Positions 35,922-49,208 of a stretch of DNA of 64,000 nucleotides are shown here, piece after piece; the first letter of the stretch is position 1, and each line of letters begins with the position of its first letter. The notes beneath the pieces are model-generated. The model was not told the origin of the DNA and did no database searches. It saw nothing but the letters and a program-made list of their open reading frames with translations. Source of the DNA: Hericium rajendrae (taxonomy: Eukaryota > Basidiomycota > Agaricomycetes > Russulales > Hericiaceae); NCBI GenBank assembly GCA_033439255.1, contig CM065891.1:1488001-1552000 (forward strand). Direction: 5' to 3'. The position numbers and the translations under genes were made by a program.

Positions 35922-36567
35922 GATAGGTGGTATAGTTGAATGGGATACAGGTATCAAGTGAAGGGGTGGAATAGAGGGGTATGATAGGTATCGCAGGGGG
36001 TAATGTTACGCAGTTCGTCCAGTGGGTTATATTTTGACAAGAGAAATATAAAAAGAGGATAGAAATGGGAAGAAAAGGCCTCGAGGTTGCAGCGTGCTGC
36101 CATTCAACGACCCTCCGCTCCGGCGCTATCAACCATGCACAAACACTCGTCAACACCCATTGTCCTGAATGCCTTATTTTTGGTGGTTCGCCAAATGTTA
36201 CAAGGACAATCAAGACTATTTCTGAATCAATGCTCTAACGTTTCCAAGTGACGGCAATTATTCTTTCAGCTGTGGCAGGCGTGCAGTTGCCGCTTGTTCA
36301 AAACTTCCCTCGACGAGTTCGCGCTCGCGCTCGTCCGTCGCTGCGCGCGTGGCTCAGACCGGCAGTGCATCGTAGCACAGATTTCATCTGATTAAGGCAA
36401 ACGTCGCATAGGGTCTTGCCTTGAGTCAAGGAACGTAAGAGGTCCTAGCCTCGATCTTGAAAAATCGGCGGAAAAGCCTATGGATAGATAGATAGCAAGC
36501 CCCCAGCGTCAAAGTATTACATCACAACTCAATTCCTTCAAGATTTGTCCCCTGAAAAAAAAAATCA
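35922..36567. other. Intergenic, no gene seen
   Basis: Between two minus-strand genes; holds the promoter of the gene at 32188-35921 and the 3' region of the kinase. An A10 run lies near 36555. No coding signal. Confidence 0.4.
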
Positions 36568-38406
36568 CTATCCAGTAAGATGAGGACGAGAGTCCGACTG
36601 TCTTACCAGCTTTGGGAGGCGTAGATATACATCGGTACCTGTCGCAAAGAAATGAATCGTCATTTGATCCTCAACAGCAGAGGAGGGAGGCTCACCCCAT
36701 CCATCTAACGATACCATCTCAATCGAACCACCAAAGTATCTGTAAAGCATGTTTAGCTGCAGTCCATGATGAAATAGCCACTGCACCCACGTCGCGAAAA
36801 TGTTGCTCATAGGAAGCCCAATACCAAGTTTGGGATGCGGACCGACGCCTGCCTCCATCTCCGGGTTGTCCGCGGCGTGCCGATGCAGTCTCTCTTCCTG
36901 CCATCGCCGCACCTGTTCCTCAACTGTCGCCCTCATCCCTTTCGGTTGCGTGCTCGCGCTACGCAAGTTACCCAACCGGGAGTCCTCCAGTCTCGTGGCA
37001 TTACGGATATGGGAGAAAGAGAAAAGGTCCGATGGCGATTTGATTTGCGGTGTGATGAGACCGCCGCCTGGTAGGCACCAATGAGATTACAAGAAACAGA
37101 TAGCGGGAATGCGTACCTTGGTCGGATATTCGCATACCGATATCGTCTTCGCCATTTACAATTGTTACGCGTATTGGTGGTAGTTTTGCGTCCTTTCCAT
37201 GTAAGGCTATCGTTGCCTGTATGGACTGTGCGGTATGTTCAGTGAACTTAAAGCCACAGATCAGATCAACAAGCATAAAGCTGGACTTACATTCTTCAAT
37301 AATTCAAACACGATATACCTGTGGTAAAACAGCTCAGCGTTATATCCACATAACGAACAGGGCAGATCTCATTACTCCAGATGTTCTCGGAGGTATGCGA
37401 ATTTAGTATCCAGATGCCCGTCAATGATAATCTCGGGCCAGGCTGCTTTATTACCGCCCTCCTCTTGCGGCAGATTCTCGCGAAGCAGTTTTGCACACTT
37501 CTCGACGCTCTCCTTAACACTAAGGTCAGTGTGAATGATGCCTACATGGCCACTCGCGGCCGCTCGTTTGGAGAAGGATTTGGAAAGAGCTATATGGTGC
37601 TCTGCCAGCACGCGTCGTGATATTCGGGAGATGAGCATGCGCCGCATGAAGGTATCCAGTTGATCAGGGTCCAAATATGGAGAGGCGAGAGAAAGTCCGA
37701 GCGTGAGGCTCGGGATTACGACGGCACTGAAAGCATCCGCTCAGGATCAGAATATTGATACAGCAGTTAACATACTGTTCGTCGAGGATGTTGCGCAGAA
37801 AGATGCAGAAAGCGTCATTATCCTCCAAGGTCTCCACTTGTGGGTATTGACGGAATCTGCACGCAATCAGTAAAGCCCCTAGTCAATTACCTAGAATTTC
37901 CTACTTCTCGAATGCAGTCCAATATAACTGTTACGGCCATATTTAACCAGTGTATGTGCAGTCATGGTGCTGTGAAGCTCACTTCATACACTTCGGCTAT
38001 GCCTTCTTGCATCACCACAACATACGGCAATGCTTGCATATCCCTTATTCGATGCGCTATTCGAACAGGGACCTCCGTCCGGACATAGTTTGCACTCTTC
38101 AGTCCATGAGTACTCAAGACCTCTCGTGTGCCTCTGCGACGATGAACTAGCACGTACCTTCATCAGTCTCTTCTCGTTTATAGACCGCCCAAAGAATACC
38201 TAGGGGGAATTAGGGGAGTCAACCACACATGGCTCAACGCCACGTACCAACTGCCGCAGGGTAAGCCTTTGGGTCGGCTTCGCAGCATACAACTCTAGCT
38301 GACGGTTTTGATAGAAATGCGCAGGCCCCCTGCTCTGGCGCCGTACGGTGACCGTAGGCGCCACACACAGCGCACGTTTGCGCGCTGCTCGAGCAATATT
38401 GAGCAT
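36568..38406 (-). CDS. Mitochondrial pyruvate/branched-chain dehydrogenase kinase (GHKL type)
   Basis: Inactivates a mitochondrial 2-oxoacid dehydrogenase complex by Ser phosphorylation. The N-terminus MLNIARAARKRALCVAP is Arg-rich and acid-free, a mitochondrial presequence. Exons then give FYQNRQLELYAAKPTQRLTL, SANYVRTEVPVRIAHRIRDM, VVVMQEGIAEVYE, FMRRMLISRISRRVLAEHHI, the N-box YIVFELLKNSIQATI, the G1 box GMRISDQGGG and the G2 box GIGLPMSN. The C-terminal helix region follows (LFHHGLQLNMLYRYFGGSIE, GTDVYLRLPKL). The ATP-binding fold (Bergerat) is complete. PDK cannot be separated from BCKDK by eye. Divergent from Ctf4, with 238 bp between start codons. Confidence 0.9.
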
Positions 38407-38644
38407 GATCGGGCGACAATACGCCAGCGAGGATAGGGATCTTGGGAGTCAGGACATCGAGCGTGCACGCTGCTTCCTGCTACTTCACGACTCCGAAGCG
38501 TCCGAAGCAGAGTCGGACTGTCGGGACGTAATGACGTGACGTGATGATTCCGTGACTCACGCGTGACGGTACGTGTCGCGACGCGTCGCACGGGCGCTTA
38601 GCGCGCGATACTCTGGTTCACCTTTCCATCTTCCTGATCTCACA
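38407..38644. promoter_or_regulatory. Bidirectional promoter region between the kinase and Ctf4 genes
   Basis: 238 bp between divergent start codons. Contains a run of overlapping TGACG/CGTGAC words (about 38526-38590) that might bind bZIP factors; this is a sequence resemblance only. Confidence 0.4.
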
Positions 38645-41600
38645 ATGGCACCGAAAAAACCTGCGAAGAGCTTCGCTCACCCACAAGGGCACACATGTCT
38701 TGCATTCTCCAGAGATGGGCTGTAAGTTATCTTCCGTCTCTGTTCAGGGTGCCTTTTTACTCCGGTAAACTGAATCAACCGCGTCTCTAGGTACTGTTAC
38801 ACGGCAGGAGAGGACTCCGTTGCGCGTATTTGGAAGACAGAGGAAGGAGAGGACTATGAGCCATCCATTGCTATCGAATCTATGGAGTCGATCATAGCTG
38901 TGGCTTCTGCGGTGCGTCTGACGACCTCCGTCTGCGATGAGCTTTCGGCTGACTGTCCCAGAACAACTGCTGGTTCACCGGCAGCGCCAGTGCAGACTCA
39001 GAAGTCAGACAGTATGCGCATGGTCTGGCAGAATTTCAGGCATCAGTGCTTAGCGTACCTGGCGCGTCGATCCGTTCTATCGCAGTGGATCCGGAAGCAA
39101 AGCGAATAGCCGTGTCATCAGAGTAAGCAGCCAGGCTATTATTGCGGCCCATCTGATATGTTGTGATCGAAGTGAGCTTACCGTCAAGATTCTGGATACG
39201 GAGACAAATAAAGTCACGACTATGGCTGGCCACACGGACTGCGTGCGGAGAGTGACATGGAATCCATCAGGCTCCTTGCTCGTGAGTTCATGGTGGATCA
39301 GATGTTGAGGAAAGTCTGACATTCCTTACCTTCTGTGAACAAAAGACGACAAGCGGGGCCGACGGTCGCATCATAGTGTCGGATGTCACGGGTGATGAGC
39401 CCAAAGAAGTAACGGTTATTGAGGGAATTCTTCCAGTCGTCAGAGACAACAAGTGCGCCCTTTTTGTTTTGGATAGTGGATGATAATAAATTCTCTCTAG
39501 ATCTTCAGAGTTCTCATACGACTGCTCAGCAGTATGGCATCCGTCCGGGGATTATTTCGTGGTTGTGACACGCAATAATGGTGCGTTCCATTTTACCACG
39601 CAACCCACGGCAACGCTCACCTCCCGTTTCAGAGATTATCACGATTTCCAGTGATACCTGGGAGAAGTCTTCGACATTCGCTGATGAGGGCGTGCATGGG
39701 CCTATCACAGCTCTTGCGCTCTCGGCAAACGGCGTGTATCTCGCCACCGGGAGCAAGAAGGAAATATGCATTTGGTCCACGGAAAATAGACGGCTACTGT
39801 TAAAGTATGTATGCAGCCCTCACATTTCATTGTTCTGGCTCACAATCGCCAACATCTAGATTTCCTGACACAATATCAGACTTCGCCACACAGTTATCAT
39901 GGTCACCCACACAGAACTACCTAGCCTGGTCACAGTTCGATGGGACAATCATTCGCTGGCCGGGGCCTATCCCAGCTACATCACCAGATCCTGTCAAGCC
40001 GACCCCTACATCCAAGACGACCCGTCCTGTGCGATGGCAGGCCACTCCCACACTTTTCGACGATGATAACGTGGAGAATAAGAAAAGTGGGAAGGAAACG
40101 GATGATGTCGATATGGTCGACAAGGACTTGGACCCTTATACTAATGACGATTGGATTCTTGATGATCTGGGCGGCGCCTTGCAGGACGAGCCTGAGGGAC
40201 CGTGGGATCGGCGACGGCTTTGTTAAGGAGATGGGTTGGTGGCATCACTGAATTCATCTGGTTGATCGTTGACATTCCATTCGTTCCGTTCAGTGAGCGT
40301 TACCAAGGCTCAGCCTGCTTTCCAACCAGGCTCCACGCCAATGCAGGATAAGAAACGATACCTCGGTGGGCGCCAATATTCTGCATCAATTATACTTTTC
40401 TAATCGGCCGTGCAGCATACAACATGATCGGAGTAATCGAGGTGACGAATCAAGACTCACATCACATCGCGAATGTGGAGTTCCATGACCATTCAACGCG
40501 CAAAGCATATCATTTTACGGATCACAACAAATATGACCTCGCATCTCTAGGTATTTTACTCTCAGTTTGGTTGCAAAGCAACTCCACTGATGGAATGACA
40601 AGGCGAACGAGGCGCCTTGTTTGCTTGCCAACCTGATGATGGCCACCCAGCCCATGTCAAGTACACGCCATATGGGAACTGGGCAACTCAAGGCGAATGG
40701 ACATACGAGCTTGACGAGGGCGTGAAAGTGCTTGGTGTCGCTGCAGGCGGTCCGCCGCCCACGAAGTCCCTCCGGAAGCTCTCGGACGGCGACATGCAGG
40801 GGAACGGAAACGTTGTCATCGCGACTAGCGACGGCGAGCTGACCTTCCTGAGCGGCACAGGCATTGAGCGGTGTTCGATTGGCCTTGATGGGGATTTTGT
40901 GTCTATGATCGCGGGTCCTGAGTGGGCCTTCGTGGTGTCCAGAGATGGCGCGACTACCATGGATGGTTTGTTCTACCGAAACTCGCCATTCAATTATCTG
41001 CTAAGATATTAAAAAGGTTCGCAAAACCTGAAGGGGACGTTATATGATTTCGAAGATCTTTGTGTACTTCAAGACCGGAAATTACCTATTCGCAAGAGTC
41101 ATACCCTTAAATGGATAGGCATTAGTGAGAGGGCGTAAGTTTATTTTGGTGCGATGTTATGCTAGTCCTGACGAGTCTGTGCTCTTAGGCCCCTGCAGTG
41201 TATGACTCCGCGGGTGTAATGTATATCATGCCGCGATTCCGGATTCCCCTGCGAGGGACCTGGATGCGGGTGCTGGATACCAACAAGTTAGAGCGTAAGA
41301 AGGGCAAAGATGAATCGTATTGGCCAGTCGGTCTCAGTGGCGACCAATTCATGACGATCATTTTAAAGGTAAGTCCAGACTGCGCTCTTTTGTGTCTGGT
41401 TTCTGAATATCATGCTAGGGAAGACAAGAGCATCCTGGCTTCCCGAGACCTCTTATCCAAGAGGTGCCATTACGTTTACCATTCCGACGCACAGATGCCA
41501 AAGAAGCACCCTTGGAGGAACAGTAAGTCCACCATCAGACTCCTGAAGACTCCCCTTTGATCTGTCACTAGTCTCGCACGAGAGAGCATGCATCTACAAA

Positions 41601-42974
41601 TAAGTCGCGATGCTCTAGGTGATGAACTAGTCACAGATGACATCGCGAAGCGTGAGCTTGCGCTCGACAAGGAGCTCATCCAACTGATCCAGAACGCGTG
41701 CAAGACGGACAAGCTTCCTCGTGCCCTCGATCTCACACGCATGCTGCACCACACCCCGTCCTTCGACATGGCTATGAAGGTAGCGGGATTCTACCACCTT
41801 GTTGGGCTGCAGGAGAAGATGCATGCGCTGAAGGAAGACCGTGAGGACAACGACCGTTTGACGGGCGCGCGCGACAAGCGGCGGCAGTGGAGGCAGGACT
41901 ACGATGCGGTCCCGCCTCCGCATTTGCCCCCTGCCGACGCTGGGTCGTCGCGCTCCAGGGCACTGCAGGACTTTGGCCCCCCGCCGGCCATCCATCGACC
42001 TGGCCTGGCGCGCGCCACGCCGAGTGTCACGCCCCGGCAAAGCGAATTTGAACTTGGCGCAAGTGGTCAGGACCGGTTTACTCCTCCGGCAGAGGGCAAG
42101 CGAAAGAGAGACGACGATGACTTCCAGTCGCGAGACTCAGAGTCCCCCGACGGTTCGAAGCGGCGCGCACTGGAGACTTTTGAGATGGAGACCGATGTGT
42201 CTCTACCGAGGCCGAGTATGTCAAGCTTGCCTTTGTCTGGTATACCTAGCTCACCATCTCTTACAGAAACCAACCCGTTCGCTAAGAAGCCCGCCGCGAA
42301 CGGGAATAAGGACCGTAATCCGTTCGCTCGAAACGCAGATGGTAACCAGTCTCTTCATAAGAGCGAGAGCTTCTTCGAGAAGGTCGACGCAGCCGAGACC
42401 GGTCAAGGCAAGAGTATGTACTTTGATCTCTATTCTGATAACGTCTCATTGATCATCGTCGCATTATCCCAGGCAGCACGAATGGCGCACAGAAAAAGAA
42501 AGCAGCGCCAAAAGCAGCACCGAAGAAGAAAGAGAAAGAGAAGGTGGATAAGACAAGGCAGACTACGCTCTTTGGGTTACCTGCGCCTGAAAAGCCGGCA
42601 AAGGGGCGCAAGAAGAAAACTGACGATATTGAGAACAACTCAAAGTCAGCGACGCCCGAGGTCCAGACAGAGCGCGCGGCGAGCGAATCTCTGGCTGCGC
42701 CGATGGAAGTCGATGTGGAACAGGATGGGGCCGCGCCAACATCGCAATCTGCAACAGTAGTGGAGACGCAAGTGGAAGAGTCACAGGATACCATAGTTGA
42801 GACACAAGTGGAGGATGCTGCTGATGGAGAGGTGTGTGTGTATACTAGCCCTGGCATCATTTTGTCAAACTGACGGTTATCCAGAAGACAGGAAGCCCTG
42901 AGCCTATTGATTGGCCTGAATCTCCCGGACCAATAACGGAAAACCTGCCGAAGGTCGACGTACTCGCGACTTAA
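38645..42974 (+). CDS. Ctf4/Mcl1/WDHD1 replisome adaptor
   Basis: Trimeric hub linking CMG helicase to DNA polymerase alpha and needed for sister-chromatid cohesion. N-terminal WD40 repeats: [20 protein letters not shown], then [44 protein letters not shown] and [20 protein letters not shown]. An acidic linker ([20 protein letters not shown]) precedes the second, SepB-type beta-propeller ([51 protein letters not shown]). The helical end includes [20 protein letters not shown]. The C-terminal tail is Lys-rich with QTTLFGLP, reminiscent of a PCNA-interacting motif, and ends at TAA 42974. One break near 40196 (one base too many in GAGGGACC) separates DEPE from [12 protein letters not shown]. No HMG box is seen, as in some fungal orthologues. 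Confidence 0.92.
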
Positions 42975-43187
42975 AGATACCATGTGCATATCAGATTTTT
43001 CTACTATTAAGCAGAATCACCAAGATGTCCCATTACCGCATCATTAAGACTTGATGTTGATCGATAGTATGCTATGGCTGGTATACGATAATGTGGCAGT
43101 AGATGATCCCATTGGTAAGTCACTGAGCGCGAAGGGTCAGTCATTGCTATGGAAGGAATCGATAGTGAGGTCCTGGAAAACGATATG

Positions 43188-44779
43188 TCAAAACAAATGA
43201 AACGAGTCGGGTGTACGGATGCGAACCTCCGGAGCAAAGGGCCAGGTCTCGAATGCCCGCACTAACAGCGCCCAGTCAGCTATGTCCAGCCTCCGAACCT
43301 GCTTTCCGATGTCGACGCGCTGCTCTCGTGGGAGGTTGCGATCCGTAATCGTCTTCAAAAGGGTCTCTGCGCCGGGAGCCAGAGAGCTGACAGCACGTGA
43401 ATATACACGGCGAGATCTAGCAAAATACTAATCCTTACCTTATTACACTACGTAGGGGTGTGCTTTAAGCACAAATAAACGCCTCAGGACGTAATCCCAT
43501 GCATCCAAATGTCCCCTTTCGATGACCTGGAAAGTATTTAGGACATCCAGGCTAGGATCAGACGCTTCGTGCCTACCTGATCTGCCAGAGGCGTGACATT
43601 GACCGGTAATGTTAGTGTCCCTAGCCGCCTATTCTCTGTTCTTCGATTTTGCGCAGAATTCGCCATAGCCACAGGATGGAAGTGGTCGGCGAAGGGGGAA
43701 ACCAGATCAGGATCAAGAGACACGTGGAATAGAGACGTCGCTTCCGCAATGACGCTCAGCTTGCAACGCTCTTTGTCTGCCTTTTCAGCAGATACACGCT
43801 AGGGACAAACTGAGAATTCGAAAACGGGCAAAGATATCGCTGAAAACGCACTCGCCAGACCCAGTCACTCATGATAAAGCTCATAGGCACTCGTCCATAC
43901 TTGAACAACCAAGTCTTCTCTGGAATATTACGGAAGAGCTGTGCGACCAGCTGCTCGCCAGGGATATTCTGTGGAATATGACTAATGAAGTGCAATTGAG
44001 GATGGGCTACGATGCAGAATTTCAGTCATATTCAGCTAATATTTCTGACGTACACTTGGGCTCACCTTGGTTCTCCCATGGTGAAATCTCCACATCGTCC
44101 AGTAACCCGTTTTCTTCCAGATACCCATATGTATCCCAATTGAAACCAGAACGCGGCACCACTGTGACGCGACTATCCGCTTGCTCGAGAGGCTGTAAAT
44201 CCGGACGTCAATTTGGGGACTGCGGAACCAAAGAATAGATCCTCACGCGCAGATACTCCAGGTACGGCTCGTGCTCCTCTAGAATGATTAACTTACCGAG
44301 AACATCCGGAGGAAGAGTGAGGAGTGCTCGCGAAAGTGCTCCTGGGCCTTTGCGCCGTTGCAAGCTGCAGTTCAGCCTGGCGCGCAAGACTCGACGATAT
44401 GAGATAACGTACCAGGAAACGCCTCGATGACCACTTTAGGTTTCTTAGATTTCATATGCTTACTTTGCAAGAAGCTTGAAGCAATCTTCATCGCTGTCGC
44501 AGGGTTTCGGATGGAAACACGATCGCGTGCGACGTGAGATGTAGTACCGAAATGGCTGCGCCATTCATCGAGTGGTGGAAGACGCGGAAGGCGCGCATAA
44601 TGCTGCAAACGCGGGTCCGTGTCGAGCACAGACGGGATCGCTTCTTCCTTCGGCACCTCGCTGACTACAGCTTTTCTTCTATATAGCCTGTAGTGCCATT
44701 CAATACTAGGAAGCCGGGCACATCGTGACGAGGAGGACCATCCAGCGGCCGGAGTCGAACGAAGGAGGGAAAGAGACAT
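43188..44779 (-). CDS. Mitochondrial transcription factor Mtf1/rRNA adenine dimethylase-like protein
   Basis: SAM-methyltransferase-fold protein of the KsgA/TFB1M/Mtf1 group, acting in mitochondrial transcription initiation or rRNA methylation. The start is MSLSLLRSTPAAGWSSSSR, an Arg/Ser presequence. The SAM-binding start VVIEAFPGT is followed by GALSRALLTL-type sequence and ILEEHEPYLEYL. Downstream exons give LHFISHIPQNIPGEQLVAQL, TWLFKYGRVPMSFIMSDWVW, a long VNVTPLADQ block and LDAWDYVLRRLFVLKA. The end is GAETLLKTITDRNLPREQ to DIADWALLVRAFETWPF, stop 43188. FISHIPQ sits where active dimethylases have NxPY, which favours the transcription-factor reading. A missing A near 43461 (GCA-ACA read as GCACA) breaks LKATPLRSVISS. 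Convergent with Ctf4. Confidence 0.8.
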
Positions 44780-45012
44780 ATTCTATCATCTCGCTTACTC
44801 AGCAGAATACAGCGACTTGCGCTTTCCCACGGCTAATTCATCCGTTTGTTCAGTTTCAGCCAAAGACCTCAGTCTCCCTAAAATGTCTCCGAGCAGAACT
44901 TACACAAAATATAGTCGTTCTATGTTTAAAAGCGAAGACCGTGACCATCAAGTTCAAGTCTGCATTTCGTCGTTCACCGGAGAAAACCTCTCTATACTAT
45001 TTGCTACATTGC

Positions 45013-48000
45013 TCATCTCAAAAATCCGACCTTCTTCCAATACCCAATCCAGTTGATAATATCTTTCTCCTGGAGTAGTCTCGCATTCCTCAATGCCTGA
45101 GATACCTGGACCGCTTTCTCCGTTGACAAAGGTGCGTCGCTGAAGTCGCCTGTCTCGAAGAATTCGGTAAGCATCGCGCTCGTGCTGTCTCTGTCGACTT
45201 TCGTCTCGGCTGACTGCAAGCGGGACGCCCAGTCCGAGTATGAAATCACAGGGAGACCGCCGAGAGCAGTCGAAACATGACCAAAGACGGTGTCCCAGCC
45301 AACTGGATGAGGATGAACAAGATGGAGGACAGGTTCCTTCGAATGCAGCATCTCCAGCAAAGCGGAGGCTGCGACGTCCACAGGAAGCCATGTCACGTCC
45401 TACAGGATGCATGAACATGGAAGCAACCGGGAGTGACTTTATCAACGCACCTCTTTCCCCATAGGAAGAGCGCCCATTGTCTGGCCATTGTGGACGAGGG
45501 CTGGGACCCACTCCTTGATGTTCCAGAATCCCTTTTCAGAATCACCCGCCAGCTGTCCAACGCGAACCACAGTAATCGGAAGTCCGGTCTGCCCTGCGGC
45601 CAACTGAAGCATTCGCTCGGCGACCCATTTACTTTCTCCATAACCGTTTCCGACTGACATGCTGGCATCTTCAAGCGGTTTCTCTGGCACGGGGAGGTCA
45701 TGCGGAACATCTGGATATGTATCAAGCGGAAGCAAGATGCAAGAAAAAATGAGTTCGTACCATGCACGACGCCAATGGAGCTCAAAAACAGGATATGCGG
45801 CGGAGACGCCCGAGGAGACGTCAGCGCTAGATCAATAAGATGCCTAAGGCCGACTAGCAGAGGCTCATTTGACACCAATGCGACATTGAAATCCACTCTC
45901 CAGGCTGTAACAAAATTGTCAGACCAAACGACTCCAGAATTCGCGTCGAGACAAACCATTGGCGATGATGCTAGTTACAGACTGTCTAATCTGTTCAACC
46001 ATCGATCGCATTAGTGACATTTTGGTAAGAGGAGTAACGGACCACGAACCTCTTCAAAGATATGATGAGCTAAGCCCAGATGCGGCGAAGACGTGCTGGC
46101 GGCGAGAAGCACCAGACGATGTGTATTCAGAATGTTCGGATTCAGGCCCCATGCAATAAAAGCCCTTCGCTGCCGCTCATAGACCGTATCTTGCGTGCCG
46201 CGATTGAGTGCGTAGACTTTCTCAACGTCAGGCTTCTGCAATAACTTCACAAGCAAGAAACATCCCAAGCGTCCAGTTGTCCCGGTGAGTAGCACAACTT
46301 CTGCAGACGATGCGTCAGACAAGTGACCTGCGACATGCCGTACAGGAAGATTGGCGGTATGCTTCAAAAGCAAATCTTGCATCAGCCGTATCTTTTCCAT
46401 CTTGTCCGCTTCCGTGTTGATATGTTTATCTTTGCTATGGGTCAACTGCAAGACCAGGCGGGCCAGGGCGCGGATCGAAGGATTGGAATACACGAGGTTT
46501 GATGGAATGAGATGCAGTGGAACATCCGACGTGGTGCGAATTGCGTGCGACAAGGTATTCCGTATCCACGTTGCCTGCAAACTGAAGATGTCGTCGATGA
46601 TAAGCTTGGGGAAATTATGCCGGACTTGCAAACTCACCTGTCGCATCCTGACTGGAAGATATCGTCCTCGTCTTCAACAGGGATCTTCAGCACCCTGTAG
46701 ACGACTTCACGGATATACTCCAGACTGGACTCGGAAGTCCATTCGCATGGAGGTATCAGATCTGTCTGGGATGCCTCCGCCACGCTATCATAAAGAGCCT
46801 GGATTTCCGTGTCATAAAGCTTCAAGGATACCTGCCTCCTCGGGCTGCCTTTGGCAGTATATTCAAGAGGCTTTGACGGATGCGTCACAATGATCATCTG
46901 GATCGTTTTCTTTAAATGAGGAGCCATGTCGGGTGGAGGAGCGTTAGCAAAAGTTACCTCCTTGAACAGCCTGGAATGTGCAGGTGCGACTTCGTTCGCT
47001 TTCTCGACGTTAGGCCTGTTGATCTTATTCAGTCCGGAATGACAGTCAGATACAAATATTCAGCACTCACCAAATTGCATTCCGAAAAGCTTCGAGCTTG
47101 GTTGCATTTTCGGATCGAAAGAATGCCCTTCGGCTGGAGTGATGAGGACACCGTTTTGGAATCTGCCGCGACCAAACACGAGGGCGGCAGCTACGTGTCG
47201 ATCCTTCAGTAAAATCGACTCTGAAATATGAGTCAGTGTTAAATCGCTCCACGTTACAATGCACTCACCTATAGGGCCAGGATTCGTCTACGAATGATGT
47301 ATAGTTAGCAAAAGCCGTCGATAAATCGAAAAGCACTACCTTCTCGCCAGTGGACAGCATAATCTGGTCGTCTGTTCGACCGTACACTCTCCAAAGCTCC
47401 GGATCCTTTGCGTGCCTCTGTACCAGGTCGTTTGTCTCGTATGCCCGCTTTCCGTTTACAGTCGCATTGATAACGTTCGGCGCGTACGTATCGGATTCCT
47501 GACAGAGGTATATCTCAAGGCGCTTGTCGCAAGAAGGAATGGGAACTCACAACCACAACCGGCTCGAAGAGTTCTTCGGCCCCAGATTCCTGAGGCCGCA
47601 AGACTATGTCGAACTGGTGCGACCACCGGAAGTACTCCCATGTTTCAGCAGTAGACCTCTTCACTGAGATCATAGCCGAATAGACGCCGACCTCCGTCCT
47701 AGAATAGGTTCGTGAATAGTGAGCGCTGAGCATCGAAAACCTGAGTGCGTCACTCACGCTCCGTAGCATGGAGTCAAGTTCACACCGGCCGCAACGAGCG
47801 TGTTTCCGACTTCTCGATCTAGTGGAGCGCCAGCATAAATCTAGGGAAGCAATCAGACACAGAGCTTCACGATACGGAAATCCAGAATCAATGTATGTAC
47901 CACAGCCTCCATGTCGCGCAAAATGGGAAAGTTTTGAGAACTTTGCGCCCAGACCTGAGAAAAGCTTTCAAGACGCGACGAAGCAGCGTTGCAGCAGAAG

Positions 48001-49208
48001 AACGAACCTCAATCCAAGACGGGACCGTGAAAAGGACCGCACATTTGGTGGCGACGATAGATTCAAGGATGTTCTCTGCCGTGGGGATAATCGGCGGGAC
48101 AGAGGGTTTGAAGCAAACTAGAGTGATACCGGCGCAGGGCTGATGAAATCTTAGAAAAAGGCTTCACGAGTAGATCGATATTCATACCGCAAATGCAGTG
48201 ACCAGTACACCGATGGCATCTGCATACATTGGTTAGGATTACCCAGGATGATATGGAGAGAACATACGGAAGAGAGGCACAGTTTGCACTCCTACTCGCA
48301 TCCCGCACATGTCCACCTCGCCATAATCTGAATAAAACTACTTAGTTCACGAACATTCACTGATTGTATAAATTTTCACGTACGCAGCGTACTGCCCCAC
48401 TGGATATAGTTCCGGTTCGTGATCTTGACAGGTTTGGGAAAAGACGTAGATCCTTAGAACCATCAGTTCCTTGAATAATACCCAATTTTCAGAGATACCG
48501 ATACCTGAGGAATGAAGTATGATAGCAGTCTGGTCAAGTTCAAGCTTGCGCAAAGTGATATCGTAGGAAAGCCGCGATTGAGCTTCATCGCTAGGGAACA
48601 AGTCGTCGAACTCCACCATCGGGAGTACATGGACGTCCAGCCCGTCTTCAGCCAGCACTTCGCGAGCTCCAGTACTGAGACGTTGCATAGACATGTCGGG
48701 GCTGACAATCAGATGTTTCACGCCGACGACCTTGACCAGGTGCGCAACCGCTGCGGCCGAGTTGCGGACGGATATAGGGAAAGGTATGCACCCGAGCAGC
48801 ATGATGCCGAAAAGAAGGGAAACGAAAGGGACGGTGTCTAACGTTCCGGCACTGGTTGAGCTGCATACCAAGATGACACATGAAGACGATGATCATACCT
48901 GAGATTGCCAAGATACCGATGATAGGAAGATGGTCCCGTCGTCCGTTCGCTGAATAGTGCAGGGTAGACTCGGAATGCTTCCATACAAATTGAGCTGCCC
49001 TCTTTACACCCTCCCAAAATTGAGCATGGGTGATCGTGACTTCGTCCCCATGGTCGTCGGTGTAAATGGAAAAGGGATGTTCAGCACTATGTTTCGCGTG
49101 GAACTCCAAGATCTCTGGGACTGTCAGGGAACCGTCCAGTGGCGGGCAATGGAACGTTGGCGAGTTCTTGCCGTGGATTGCCACAAACTTCGTGGGTGCT
49201 GAAGCCAT
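45013..49208 (-). CDS. Adenylate-forming reductase (NRPS-like, A-T-R)
   Basis: Activates a carboxylic acid with ATP, loads it on a phosphopantetheine arm and reduces it with NADPH to an aldehyde or alcohol. The adenylation domain (about residues 25-530) has GCIPFPISVRNSAAAVAHL, the P-loop-like LHSSGSTSFPKPVKITN across an intron, PLFHAIG, and later YAGAPLDREV, CYGATEVG and WRVYGRTDDQIMLSTGEK. The carrier site is IFQSGCDSLQATWIRN, whose Ser takes the cofactor. The reductase domain has the Rossmann motif LLTGTTGRLGCFLL, YALNRG, HILFLSSIGV, the catalytic NGYGESKWVAER (Tyr, Lys) and VRVGQLAGD. No condensation or thioesterase domain, and no frame break found. The substrate is unknown; lysine-pathway alpha-aminoadipate reductases are similar, but the SGSTSFPKP form and the nearby P450s favour secondary metabolism. 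Confidence 0.9.
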
